A DNA stretch of 64,000 nt from Tubiluchus corallicola (GCA_030141605.1 JAQGDQ010000392.1:60001-124000), one strand, 5' to 3'; positions 38,174 through 58,700 are shown, counted from the stretch's first letter. Made by a program: numbers and translations. Notes: generated by a model not told the origin, from the sequence alone.

Positions 38174-38349
38174 TCCACAAAACTGTTATTGTTGGTATCA
38201 TAAGACGAAATTCTATACATTACTGGGCTCTTATAAAAATAGTGGCTAGTCGTGCCATGTCCACAAAACTGTTATTCTTGGTATCATAAGATGAAATTCT
38301 ATATATTAACTACTGAGCTCTTATAAAAATAGTGGCTAGTCGTGCCATG
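38174..38349. repeat. Tandem duplication, two copies of about 88 bp
   Basis: 38174-38259 and 38260-38349 both run from TCCACAAAACTGTTATT to AGTCGTGCCATG. They differ by a few substitutions and a 4-bp length change (CATTACTGGGC against TATTAACTACTGAGC). Intergenic. Confidence 0.95.
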
Positions 38350-39535
38350 TTGTTTTAGAAGAGATAAAGTTAGGATCAATCACTGTAATAACAAATGTAT
38401 GCATCGTCACGTTAATTCTGTAAATCTAACTTAGATTTTAAAATTAGATCGCGATCTTACAGCGACCTTATCATTATGAGTCCTTCTTGTTTGTCAAAAT
38501 GCGGTAATTTCAGGTAAATGAAAGTTTTAATAAAGCAATAAAATATTGGCCAACCTACCACGTTATGCCAAAAAAATCACCAAGTAAATCTTGTCCATCT
38601 CTAGTCCAAACTACTTCTAGAGACTGAGCTCATAAATCATGAAGAGACTTTAATTATAATGACACGTATAACAAATGAAGTCTTTACAGCAGCAATCTGA
38701 TAAGTTGTGCAGTACTAACTTCGAATCAACTTCACAACAAGAATCACAATACCAACTCACACAATACGAACACATTCTTCTGACTCACTTCAACGATTTT
38801 CGTCTTCGCTTTCGCCTATTTGAGGATCCTGCTCTTTTTAAGCACGTGGCGACGTCTGTCGCCAGAAAACCTTTTATTATTAGGGATTTAAGAGATTTAT
38901 TGGCATACAGAAAAGACATAACAACACAGCGTAATAAACATAAAAACATCTAGTGAGATGTATTAGGTGGTCATAAAAAATTAATATATAAAAATTAGTA
39001 TATTAAAATAACGACTGCAACATATGACAAAACTTAAAATAAGTACTGATGACATAATAATTTAATTTATTGTCTGACTATAAGCAATTGCTGTTGTTGA
39101 TAGATAACAGGCATTTCTTATGGTAGTAAATAATTATAAATATACTATTTTGTGTTAAAAGCTATAAATTATGCGTACTTTAATCTATATTTTTATTGTT
39201 AAAGATAAACAAAAGCTACAATTTCGGTATCATTAGATTCTAAAAGAAATTTGTCGTTTGACATAATAGAAGTCTGAGCACAAGCTGTTAATTTTATTGA
39301 AAAGGGCAGACCACGGGTGCATCATAGCAACAAGTCCGCTTCATTTTCTATTTTATTTAAATTTCTTCTCTTATCAGTGTCCAGTATTTTGTACGCGTAA
39401 TGTACTATTAACGTACAGTACAATATACGCATTAGTACAGTGTTGCTGGTAAAAAAGGAACATATGTGTTACGTGCCACTGGCGAACAAAAACAATTTGT
39501 TTATGGATAAGATCTTAACATAGTGTAGAAGTTTT
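38350..39535. other. Intergenic, unrecognised open frame at 38675-38953
   Basis: A 92-codon plus-strand frame (MKSLQQQSDKLCSTNFESTS...) is open but matches no family that I recognise, has no splice context and lies among repeats; probably chance or a transposon remnant. Confidence 0.35.
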
Positions 39536-39645
39536 ACTGGCGAACTGTATTAGTGGCAAACTGTATCACTGGCAAACTGTACCACTGGTGAACAGGTACT
39601 AGTGTCGAACCGTATCACTGCCGAAATGTCAAATGGCGAAATGAG
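39536..39645. repeat. Short tandem repeat, about seven 16-bp units
   Basis: Degenerate units such as ACTGGCGAACTGTATT, AGTGGCAAACTGTATC, ACTGGCAAACTGTACC and AGTGTCGAACCGTATC run head to tail. A lone CACTGGCGAACAA occurs just upstream near 39478. Function unknown. Confidence 0.85.
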
Positions 39646-41114
39646 GGAATAATAGATAAAACAATGTGTTCTGTTTAGTGAAGTCCAGCTTGAGCCCCAG
39701 TGAATTTACGAACCATTCTGTTCACTTCGCATACTAAATATATTTGGCGGCATGTGATTGATACGTTTAATTTTCTGTTGTTTCAGTAATAATTTGATGC
39801 AATAAGCTGTTCGTACTACTTCTGGTTGTTTTTGTACACCCTTAACAAAAATTATGTTACACCCTCTATAATGAAAAACAAGTAACGTACCTGTGGCGAG
39901 GAAAAAGACAAAAATCAGATAGAGAAAAACCTGGTCTACGTGATTTTAGAATCAGTCTTGCAATTTCTTATAATTTAGTTATGGCACTTAAATTCTTGCA
40001 TACCCGTTATAGTATACATATGCACTCTGCTACATTATACTGCTGGAAAAATACTTGATCTAATAAATAATTATTGTTCTATACTATTGCACTGTATATT
40101 CTGGGCATTTCATGATTTCAGCAATATGCGGGGTTTGTGTTGTTAACCAGCTTTGCCCTGTTACATCTTAACAGCTTAATTATGGGTTTCAGATATTTCA
40201 GTCAAGTTTTTGCTAGTGATGCAACGTATATAATTTAATATAAGTAGGCCTGTTTAATATAATTATGCTAAATAACTTAATTGTCGATTGCTATGCTTAT
40301 AATTGGTATTTCAAATACCTTAGTAAACTGCAAATTACGCCGGTAGATTTTTTGGCGGAATTATGTTTCTGCTGCTCACCTTTGCACAGAGTTAGTTGTT
40401 AGCACAACAATTTCGAAACCATGATTAAGTTCATCCTTACATAACTTTAAATGCTGCCATTGAAATACAGCGCAAAAATACAGAAACGTTGTTTATCTAG
40501 CATCGTATGTTTTAAAGAAGCAGCAACAAAATTTAAAAAGATTTGTTCTTGAGAAAGTGTGTTACTAATTTTACTTTATAGCAATGTCCAGATGCAAAAT
40601 CACTCACAAAATCGTTTAAGTTCCATCTTCACGTTGCTTCACACTGACGGTGTCGCGCGAATAGATCTTTCTTTCATACGAACTTACTATCGTTAAAGTT
40701 CCGAAATCAAAGAATAAATTTTTATGTGACGTCATCTGCGGCTAAGAAATTGTAAACAAGATTGTGTCTGATCCATCTGATGGTTCATGCTTATTTTAGG
40801 TTTTACACCTTTTTCTGACCATACGGTTCTTACATTCTTGTAAAAATTCATCGTATAGTTATGAGGTACGTCATCTGCTGTGATTTATTAGGTTACGTGG
40901 ACCTACTGTGTTTAATAAAACGACCGTAGATCCTTGTTTAAGAATACTATACAATATTGTTAAGATTTGTGTTTCTATATCATTGAATGGTTTAGTGACA
41001 TTAATTCATAGTTGGCATTGAGCGTGTCACTCTCATTGTACTTGTAAATGTACTTATGTTACATTACTTGGGAGACGATTCCATGAACTAATTACACGAT
41101 GACTAATGGCGCGT
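39646..41114. other. Intergenic, no gene recognised
   Basis: AT-rich in general, but the part around 40630-40740 is relatively CpG-rich and holds a full cAMP-response-element palindrome. Otherwise empty on both strands. Confidence 0.4.
40727..40734. promoter_or_regulatory. CRE palindrome TGACGTCA, possible distal promoter element
   Basis: Perfect ATF/CREB consensus in a locally CpG-containing stretch (TGTCGCGCGAAT is about 80 bp to the left). AKT coding starts about 4.9 kb to the right and is preceded by an apparent untranslated-exon acceptor at 45621, so a remote first exon is possible. An eight-base match by itself is weak. Confidence 0.22.
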
Positions 41115-41117
41115 TAA

Positions 41118-41508
41118 GACATGGAGACTTCTCTCGTAACTTGTTGCGCAACCTCTCTCTGAGATTAAAATCGCACGTGCGAATGCTATGCACGTGTGAC
41201 TTATTGCAAACTCAGCGAGAGTTGACTAGGGCAATAAGTTGCAAGAGAAATTGCCAGATTGTTCACACGTGTGACTTAACTTTCAGAGAGACGTTGTTAA
41301 GCCATTCACACGTGCAACTGCATTGTCAGTTTTATCACTGATCGCTGCTGACTAGATGACCAATTGGTTTTTCGCTGCCCTTTCTTTACAATTTTTTTCC
41401 AAATTATTATTTGTGTTATAACTGTGTGTGTATTGCAAGATAAATGAAAGGTTATATTATATGTCAGAAAGAAGTTGCACTGCAAGTTGTGAGAGAAGTC
41501 TCTACGTC
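41118..41508. mobile_element. MITE, 391 bp, TAA target duplication (PIF/Harbinger-like)
   Basis: Left end GACATGGAGACTTCTCTCGT and right end, read back, GACGTAGAGACTTCTCTCAC. Similarity continues over about 40 bp through AACTTG-containing sequence. TAA flanks both sides (41115-41117 and 41509-41511). Internal CACACGTGTGA/CACGTG words recur in both orientations. No transposase. The 3-bp TWA target suggests PIF/Harbinger. Confidence 0.78.
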
Positions 41509-41689
41509 TAAACATTCCATAAGCAAATGTTTCCATACATCAGTTTTAACACTAGTAGGACAAAAACGCTTATCGGGAGGTCTTTAAAGCTGGAAATTTC
41601 ACGTATTATTTTATCATTAACTGCGTAATTATAATAAACATGACTTTTCATACATAACACTGCACACTTAACAAGCTTCTTCTGCAAAA

Positions 41690-43660
41690 GTCACTGATCA
41701 GACCATGTTCGAATAGAATCAAGGTCAAGCTGAAGTATTGCACAGTCAAACTGAGACTTGAGACTCGATTTCTCTAAATAATTTAATGTCATCCACAAAC
41801 ATCATTATATTGGACGAAACATAATCTGGAATATTATTTACATATAAAATAAAACAATATGGGCCACTTATTATTCCCTGAGGTATACCACTCTTGACAA
41901 TCTTCCAGTCAGCAGCAACACTTTTTGTACATTGTGCTGTTGACAGGATGTAAAAAACTGACGAAACCAGCATAAAAGTACTACTCCATGTGTACGTAAT
42001 GTGTGATGCATTATCCTTTATGCGTATACAACAGTTTGTATTTAGGTATGTGGTAATGTTTCTATGTGGACACAATGTGCAGTCATAGTGCATGATCCGC
42101 ATCACTAGAATATAATCCTTACCCTTGCTATCATCCATGGCCCACTGAGGTAGACAAAACCTTCATATTGATCATGGCCATATGATCTTACTGCTGTTTA
42201 CTTTTACTCATATTTTGCTCGTGCATATATATATATTTATTTTTGTGCCTAATAAATCATAAAATGAATAAATTAATAAAACAACGTGTTCTCTGTCATC
42301 CAAATATGCTCACGAGAAGCCGCCGTTAGGTAAAAAATAGGTGATTTAGCACATTTTTCAAGTTTTCCAGTGACGATTCTTATTGATTGAAAATTTTGGT
42401 TAGGTGAGCTTTGGTCACTTCAGGACCAATGCACAATTATAGTTCTTCCATTTGACTTTTTGAAAGCTGCAAGAAGTGTACAATTATGTGTTATGCATCC
42501 AGTTACAGTTTTTTTCACTAAATAATAATACGTGCCATATTATTCTCTCTACTGCTAAATGTTGTGCATCCACACCTGTTATTCTTCTGCCATCTAATAG
42601 TACACTAATAAGCTAATGCCACCTCTGTAATTATTACGCTGAAATTTCGACAGAGGCGTGGCTTTTAAAAATTCCTTACGTGTATTTTCCAGAACAGGCA
42701 ACCGAAAATGGCGAAAAAACCGGCATAAGCTTTGTTAGTATGCATAAGTGTTCATGGACGCAGTCTATTTGCATCATGCATTATGGATTACAGATCATGC
42801 ATTACGCACATGTAGTATGAATACCAGAAGATTATAATTTATGCAACATCCTTTTAAAGGATACAAATTCATATGCTTTACAAAAATCAAGATAAATTGT
42901 GACAGTACCCATAACATAGTATTTATCAAAAATTTAATCTATTCATTAGTAAAAGAAAGCAAATGAGAAAAACTGAACAACTAGGTAACAAATCATGTTG
43001 AAAACCACAAAACATCGGGTCAAATAGGTTTTCTAAAATGTTTACGTCAGCTGTGAGTGATGTAGGGCCTCACAATCATTTTGTGGTGTTAACGACCTTT
43101 GGAAGAGGGGTGACGTTTGTTCTATCTAAGAAGACGGGAGTTTACCGAAATCTAATGATCTTCTAAATATAAAATATAGTGGTAATGTAAACTGTGATGC
43201 ACACTGGTTTAAAATAAGCCCATGAGTGCCATCCGGACCATGAGATTTACAAAGTTTTAAAGCCCCAAGTACAATTTCAATATCACTAACAAAAATAGAC
43301 ACAATTTCAGTGCCGGTCTTGCATGTAATGGTGTAGGCAATTCAACATCTTCTGATCTTCAATAAAAACTGAGGTGAAATGGTCATTTATACAATTGGAA
43401 ATAGAAAATACCTTTGTAATTAAACAACCAGAAGCATTTCGAATATGGGAAATATGGGCTTCACAGCAAAGAAACTTTTTAGCATATTGAAAAAAATTCT
43501 TGCTGTTTCCAGCAGTAGCAATATCATTAACTAGCCTATGTTCATAATTCACCCTAGCACTGCTAAAAGTATTATTCGAAGAATTAGCAGTGTGTTGACT
43601 AACATCATAATCACAATTTAAGCCTAATTACTTTTGCCATAAACGACTCCTTTCCTTTTT
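41690..43660 (-). mobile_element. Decayed LINE (non-LTR retrotransposon), reverse-transcriptase region
   Basis: Minus-strand fragments in collinear order: YEHRLVNDIATAGNSKNFFQ, SGCLITKVFSISNCINDHF and TSVFIEDQK near 43340-43550 (linker before the reverse transcriptase); ALKLCKSHGPDGTHGLIL near 43190-43280; and KSGIPQGIISGPYCFILYVN, then FVDDIKLFREIES, near 41750-41910. The latter is the catalytic block, with FVDD in place of the usual F/YADD. Many stops and frameshifts. A different subfamily from the element at 36735-38030, judging by the linker. Confidence 0.85.
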
Positions 43661-44238
43661 TAATCTCTGAACGTTAGTATCTTTTTCTCATGTATTTGAA
43701 GATTTAGAATATCTAACTGAAACAACAGGTAAGTACTGTGTCTTGAGATAGTATATCGATAGCAAGAAAGAAAGATATCCCAGCATTCAATCACATGTTT
43801 GTCTTTGAATAAACCATACCAAAGTATCAGATCGAGATAATGTCTTCTACGATTGATGTCAGGAAAAATTTAAAGCTGGCTCATTTTTAGGTAACTAACT
43901 TACCAGTGCCAAATTATACGAAGGTACAATGGTGAGGCCTAACTTGCGTAATACTTCCTAAACAATTAACCAGTGCAAAATCAAGTATATTCTTTTGATG
44001 AGTAGGGAAATTTTACATGTAGAATTAACAAATAGTTTACAAAATCAAAAAAATACTAAGGCTTTATAAGGGATGCATAGTCAGGACTTGAACAATTAAT
44101 GCAAGGAAAATTGAAGTACCAATTGAAAATTGAACGTAAATTGGTAACATGTTGCATAAACATTTAAGAACATCAGTCTAGAAATACCAAAAATATCGAT
44201 ATAATTTGCAGAAGGTCTATCAGCACAAACAGTCATTA

Positions 44239-44498
44239 AGGACGTATAGTCTAGTGGTAATGCGTCCGCTTTCTGCCTAGGAGGTCGAGAGTTCGACACT
44301 GTGGCCGAGTCATATCAAAGACTTTAAAAATAATATCTGCTGTTGTCTGGCACGTGGCATTTAGGGTAAAATCGGAGTAATAATAGTCCCTGTTATGTAG
44401 TTGTAGGGTTGTTATTTACAGTTGGCAAAAAGCTCGGGAGCTTATGTTAATTGCTTATCTAAAAGCCGACTTTAAATAAAGATTGTTATTATATATAT
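44239..44498 (+). mobile_element. tRNA-derived SINE, about 260 bp
   Basis: The head contains an A box (TATAGTCTAGTGG) and a B box (GAGTTCGACAC) at tRNA spacing (44245-44300), then GGCCGAGTCATATCAAAGAC and a body of about 150 bp. It ends in AAAGCCGACTTTAAATAAAG followed by ATTGTTATTATATAT. The head is not a functional tRNA: the acceptor stem does not pair. The CCGAGTCAAAGAC junction recurs at 52500. Confidence 0.8.
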
Positions 44499-45640
44499 TT
44501 ATATAAAGAAAAATTAGGGGTTCTTCAAGTTCGTTTGTGATCGGTAGTAGTTAATCTTTACAATTTATTAGTCTTGGACAAATGTTCTCTTGTTGTACTA
44601 GCTTATATTATAGCCAGATTGAGATCCATTTGTCGTTTTACATAATGCAAATCAGTTCAATTTATTTACGCAATTTTAACAAAAAAACCATGGTTATAAT
44701 ATTAATTTATTTTTTGCCTTCAGAATAACAATCATAGATAGTATATAACAATGAGTTACAAAGTTTAGAGAAGGACGGGATGGCGAAAGACCAAAGGGTC
44801 ATCACATAGTCTGCCATCCCTATTGTTGACTTTAAAATCTTTTTCTTCAGTAAATAATTTGATAAGAACCAGTCAAATGTCCGTTTCTGTCATAGACTTT
44901 AAAACATTTTGTGCCCATTTTTGTAGGGTGTCATTTGAAATCCCGGTCGGGATTTGAAATCACTTTTGAAGCAAGAACAAAATGCTTATACTAAGCAGCA
45001 CTAATTTTCTTTGGCTTTTGGCATGTTATTTGTGTAAGCAACAGTAGTCTTGCAAATTATTATGACTAAGAAAAAGAAAAGAAGAAGCAATAACTCACTC
45101 AAAGTTTGTTCTACTTACACTTACAAATTCTTGAATCTGATTTATGGAAATCTCCACCTTTTTTGTAAAATTGATACATGTCCAACAAAACATTCCATCT
45201 ATCATTACGAGTTTTAGCCTTTTGTGTCTCTGATGGTAAGGTTTATAGAAAACTACTAAGGTGATGCTACTATGTAATAGTGTACCATACGGGTGGGTTG
45301 TTTATGTGTTTAATTAAAACTTTTTTAAAATTCACAAAAGATTTTTAGGTGAGCTATGATGGACGTCTGTATATGCAAGATTGAGTTAGTAGAACTCATA
45401 ATACTTCATATCTCAGCAGTGTCAAAAGCACTGTTTGGTAAAAAGTCTTTGTCTTAGGCTAAGTGAAACTAAATGACACATTGTGCATGCGATCCAAATA
45501 AAAAGCTCCTCGTAGTTTTAATCATTTAAGTTATAAATTGGAAGTTATGATAATTATATTTCTTCTGGTTTTTTGTGTTATTCTGCTAATATACATTTCC
45601 GTTTTGAAATTTTCTACGTAGGTTTGATTAAGTTACTACA
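44499..45640. other. AKT upstream region
   Basis: No coding sequence. CTACGTAG ending at 45621, directly before the 19 bases preceding the AKT start codon, looks like the acceptor of an intron in the 5' untranslated region. A small hairpin (AAATCCCG-GT-CGGGATTT, about 44938-44955) is present. Confidence 0.4.
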
Positions 45641-53075
<7,435 letters not shown>

Positions 53076-55773
53076 GATGCGTTTTAACGTTGTTTTCTTG
53101 TGAGCTATTTACGCTAAACGGCTTGTTTCACTTAAACCAACAACCTAGCTTTATTTGCTGTGTTATACAGTATGTAGATAAGTATCTTCTCCACTACCAA
53201 CTTCAACCTTTCTTAGCACTACTAGTTTTTTTTTTGTAGATGTTCTCATAGGACGCCAGGGATTATTTTTCTGTATTTATAAGTTCACGAATTAAATTTT
53301 TGGTGATTGAAATAGTAATCTATTGATCTTCTATGCATGTATGTCATAAAATGCAATTTTCTAAATTCCAATGTTTTACAAAATCATTTCACTGTTTGTC
53401 ATAAGCTAATTACTGGTGACAAAGACTAGTGTATTGTTTACAAGATGCAAACACGGCAATTTAAAAATCTTAAAAAAATGACTAATTTACTTTTTCATGG
53501 GGACTGAATGTGAAAATTTGATCAAGTTAGTAGAAACTCAAGTTTACTATGGATAATGGCCACTAAAGCAAACACTGGTATCATATCTTTCACAAAGGCA
53601 TTGAGCATTCTTCCTCCTGTATATTAGGATTTTGATCAAGTATGACAGTATTAACACGTAGTAGTCAGAATTGCATTCTATAGACAAATTTGTGTGAGCT
53701 TTTTGAACAGTATTTTTGCACTCTGTTTGCACCCAGAAAATAACAGAACTGCTCCAATCAGAATTTCTTGCGTGTACTAATTGGCAAAACCCAACTGCAA
53801 AGACACTGTGTAACTGTGTATGTAATTTATTTTAATTTCTTTTACAAAACGCAAAAAGCATTTTTTACTTGTATAATGGACAAGTCAGAGTAGTGATGTT
53901 AAGTAGTCATTTGGGTATTACAGTCAAACCTCGTTATAACCGCGTCCCTTTATAAATCCAACCTCGCTAAATGCCAAAATGTTTGGCAAAATAAAATGTG
54001 TATATTTGTACGAACATTGGGTATTAATATACGTCATGTTGCCGAAACTCGCTTAATGCAAACTTTTTTGCAGTCCCAAAGTAAGCGGTATTAATAGGTT
54101 TGACTGTACCAGAGGATTAGAATACTTTCATTGTACTGCAGATACTACTAGAGAAATCCTTTATGCTAAAATATGACACTTTCTGTCCATTTTCCATCTG
54201 GGCTTCTCAATAATAGTTTAACTGAGTACGTGATCCAATAAGACAATGGCACAAATCATTCAGTGAATGCAAAACTGCAAGAGATCTGCTGAAAGTCCAA
54301 CGAAACTTGTGCACTTCCTATGAGAAGCCGTGCTTTCCACAGGAGCAACAATTCAAATTAGAACGTTTCTACACATTCAGCTTTTAGCTAAAAACCAAGT
54401 ATTTGTAACAACTCAAATATGTTATTATACAGCAATTTTTTTCTGTGGTGTAGCACACGAGGGATTTTGAATTTTCTACAGATTTTTGTTTATTTAAGTA
54501 CTGTAGTATTCCAAAATTACTAGTTATGAAATTTTTTTATTGATCTTAGGCTCAATATTAGATATTAATATCTAATATAGATATTAGATCTACAGGCTTG
54601 AAATTAGTAAGACTTTAATTTGGAAACTAAAAGTAAAAATATCTAACGAACTGTGAAAGATCATGTAAGCATATGGATACACAGATTGGCAAGAAATACT
54701 AATAAAACTACTGTTGTAAATCACATACTTTACTCTTTTCATAAAACAGGTTGTTTATACATTAGGTTATTTTGCCTCGTACTTTCTCATGACTTGTATT
54801 ATACTATATAGGTATTATTTACTGTTGTCACCATTTGCAAGTTATATTGCTAGCTAAAATGTGATAAGAGCATTTCATAAATGCTAGCATGTCATAGAAC
54901 ATAAATGTGCCATACTGCAACCATAGTCTAACGAATGTTACCACTGTTTGTCATTACTATTATTGTTTGTCTTAAACTTGTATTAAGATTCTAGGTTAGA
55001 GTTTTTCTTGTTACAAATCATGGTATTGCAGCATGGATATTTAGTAAAGTCAAAGAATTTAAGTTATGTAAAATACTTAATATAAGTGACAGAATATGTT
55101 GGTGTTATTATTGTATAGCACATTTTTTTACGTAATTCAACAAGGCACTTTGTCAAAATGGTGTTTCTTAATTGAATCGATTTTCTTACATCTTGAATAC
55201 TAATAAGCTTTGTACATGTAATAAGAAATAATGAACATCAGAGTCCCACTTACGTCATAAATACTGCAGGTACTTCGCGTGCAATTTCTATAGCTGAGTT
55301 AAATGTCAAAAAACCCACATTAGTAAATTAATGTTGCAGAGTTAAACTAAGAAAATGAAAAAACATACGGTAATACGTCACTTATGTTGATGTATTATAC
55401 ATTGAATGGTTTACGTATAACAAGTCTACCACTGCAATTCCATTTATTTTTTATGATGCAGAAAAAAACTAAGATCACATTTATTTAATCAAACCGGGTT
55501 TAATGAATGTTTGGTAAACAGCACAGATTCACTGTTATAAATGTTGCACTACTACTTTTTTAGCCAATGTGACTAATCTTTAATGAAACATGTACATTTG
55601 TAAATATCACGTCATAAATCACAAGTATATAGAAAACACTCCTGTTATTCAACTATACAGTACATCTAAATAATCCAAAGTTCAACACACTACTTTCATG
55701 ACAGACTAGACTACACAACTAAACCTGAGCAACATTTGAAGATACCCGCCCATCGCTCATCTGAACAGCTGAC
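53076..55773. other. Convergent intergenic region between AKT and GLO1
   Basis: Holds the 3' untranslated regions of both genes. AATAAA at 54701-54706 is a candidate AKT poly(A) signal. TTTATT at about 55483 (minus-strand AATAAA) is one for GLO1, about 290 bp past its stop. A perfect palindrome TTAGATATTAATATCTAA lies near 54557. Apart from the MITE, no gene. Confidence 0.45.
53921..54106. mobile_element. pogo/Tigger-like MITE, 186 bp, TA target
   Basis: Ends CAGTCAAACCTCGTTATAAC and, read back, CAGTCAAACCTATTAATACC, flanked on both sides by TA (53919-53920 and 54107-54108). The CAGTCRAACCTCG start is typical of pogo-group Tc1/mariner elements. No transposase. It may lie in the AKT 3' untranslated region. 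Confidence 0.82.
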
Positions 55774-58700
55774 CTACACCGATTTAGCCATGTTGCTGTT
55801 GTTTAAAATCTCAATCCAGTAGCCATCAGGATCCTGAATGAAGGCAAGGCCTCGCATTTTTCCTAAAAAAGTACAAATGAAATTGAGCAGAAAAGCTAAG
55901 GTTACATTACAAAATTTAACTTGTCAGGACCTCGCATTGGAAACGACATTTAGCCAATATATAAAAGTTAAGTTACAACATTGTAACACTAAAATGGGTG
56001 ACACCCTTCAGGTTATTCCAAGAAATATCCATCGTTAGAGCATAACAGAAATGGTCTGATTATGTGAGAGGTCCAGGGTTGTCTTCTTGAAAAGACCAAG
56101 GAAAATTTTGCTAAAAGGATACACAACCGTCTCAGAAAAACAATTTTTGCAAATATTTGGGGTGTCTGGGAAATATATGCATACATTTCCAGACCTAAAC
56201 AGATGTGGTCTATAAGGCAAAAAAAGATTCATTTAAAAAAGCCTGCAAAGAAAAATTGGAATGGTGTTCAGAATTCCAATTCTGTCATTTAGCACTAAGA
56301 AACTGTAGAATCTATGCATGAGGCTCTAGACCATTATTTCTCCATTGGCCATTTTTTCAATGTTAAGAATGTACTACACACGCAGTTGCTGTATTATTGA
56401 TCATTGCCCAACAGATAAAGAGAATTTGTTTACTGTGACAACAAGTTTTGCATTGTTCTAACTGAAAGTAAAACAGCTTCGTGGGCAATGCTAGTAATTA
56501 AAGTCAAAACAAGACTAAGCTGTAAAATAATCAACACAAAATGGTTTCGCATATACACCACGTAATTTTTGCAAAATGATCAAAATTATCATAGTATTTA
56601 CAAAAAGTAGCACAGAATTTAAGAAACTTACCACCATCAGGTGTTTTGATGAACTTGACTCCAAGTTTCTCAAATCTTTCACAAGCTTTGTACACATCTG
56701 GAACACAAATGCCTATGTGCCCTGCAATGGAAATTTCACAATATTCGTTTGTGAAATATACTTTTAAATCAAAATGGTTTAATTAAACTCGAAATGTTAT
56801 ACATGTTAATGGTATCACAACCATATAGAGTATAGCAGCTGATAATAACATAAAATGGTTAAGATCAGCCTTGGATTTAAGGCAGAAAGATACATGTAAA
56901 CAGAACTGGAGTAATGAATTCAATACCAATCGATTATGTTGCATCTATAGTGCTGAACTATCTATAGAACTATAAAGATTAAATTAAACTATATTGAATT
57001 ACACCAAGAAAGCAAGTCTTTCTCTTCCTAAGTTTAGATGTGGCTACTGATAAATTTAAATTTGACGAAGTCGAATATTAATAGGAGGATATGTAATCTG
57101 TGTAACATGCAAGAGCAGGCAATGAATTCCACTTTGTGTGCTTGTACTACTAACTTGCCACGCAAGTGTATATTAAAGCATACTATTGCAGGCGGTCTAA
57201 TATTTCAAAGTATGAACAGCTTTTTTCAATTAGTAAACCAAAGGTATCAAACAATATGGCAAAGTTTGATAGTGTTATAATGTCTGAGCTTAACCAGGTT
57301 CCTGTAACTTATTCTGCACTGCACAAGTTATATTGTTCCTACTTAATGTTCACCATACTGTTGTAAAAAAGTCTTGCACACAATTGTTGTAATGTCTCCT
57401 CTGCCCAAAAGGGTAATAGAGATTTGAAATTTGAATTTGTTTAACTTTCGAAATAGCTGACAGTAACACTAGCAAACAGCTGCAAAACTTGGGCTGCAGT
57501 CACGACTGCTGATCAGAAGAATTCTAAACTATGTTTCAAAGGATATGCAAAAGAAGCTATCATCAGCTAGCTGCACACTTCCTTGCTTGAAAGACTCAGA
57601 TTTACTAGAAAAGAAAGTTCTTAGTACTGCATGTTGAATAGTCCATGAACGAAGTGCAAGAAGTTCACAATGAATAGGTCTTTCATGATTTTAAAATGCT
57701 TCAACAGATCAGAAAATCAAATTATTGAACTTATTTATATAACAATGTGATATAATTTTTCAAATACACCCCCAGTGACCTGTACCTGTACACTATCACT
57801 TTTTTGATTATCTTTTACAAAATGTTTTAACTGAATTCTTTATTATTAACTATAGTTAGCAGTGGTGTTTAAATTTTCAAGTCTGATACAAAGCTTACTG
57901 TAATTCGAAGTTTAAGTACAATAAGATTACACGTGTGCAGAAACAAAAGATACAATATGTAAGTAAAAGTTCACTAAACCTGGCTTTTTAACATGGAGAT
58001 TGTGGAGTGGCAGTACATGATTCAATATCATGACCCATAAAGACTGAAATGTCCATAGGAAAATTTATTGAACTGAATGAGTTATAGATTTCTAGATAGC
58101 CCTTGGTGAAGTCTTTTTCATGGTGCTTTAGCTCAAGAAACCTTTTCAAGATTCAAAAGAATCAAATGAATGCGCCAATCACGAGAACAAGCACTGCAGA
58201 ATCATTGCTCTAAAGCAACATCCACTTTCCAAGAAAAATACTGTTGGTATGAATTCATAGCCAGGAGCCCGGTCGTATAATGTTTAAAAAATAGTAACCT
58301 ACAGTTTCTCTGCCAAGCGTGCACCATTTATGATGAAAAAAGCAAAAGACATGACAAAATTTAGATTTTCGAAAGTCACAGATGGAAATGTAATCGTGAG
58401 CTTTCAACACATTCGATGGATTACCCATTATTACTACACAATCTACATTATTAACAGTGGTTAATAAAAGTACAGAAGATTAGTCCTTTGGGACTAAATC
58501 AGCCTGGCAGTTCTTGTAACTGCCTCCAGTGATATTCCTGTCACCACTTTGGTTTCTAGGAAACAATCGCGCCATATAAAAGATGAAAGGCAACAGGATA
58601 GCGTATCGAGCAACATAGCACACAACGTCAATCTTAAGTAAAGCATTAATAAATACAAATAAAAAACTTACCATAGCCTTTTGGCTCAGTATTCCCATTA

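Noticed and set aside
38675-38953. 92-codon plus-strand open frame
   Set aside because: No recognisable family or domain, no splice context; sits in repeat-rich intergenic DNA.
44241-44312. Functional tRNA gene
   Set aside because: tRNA-like head followed directly by the SINE body; no proper acceptor stem.
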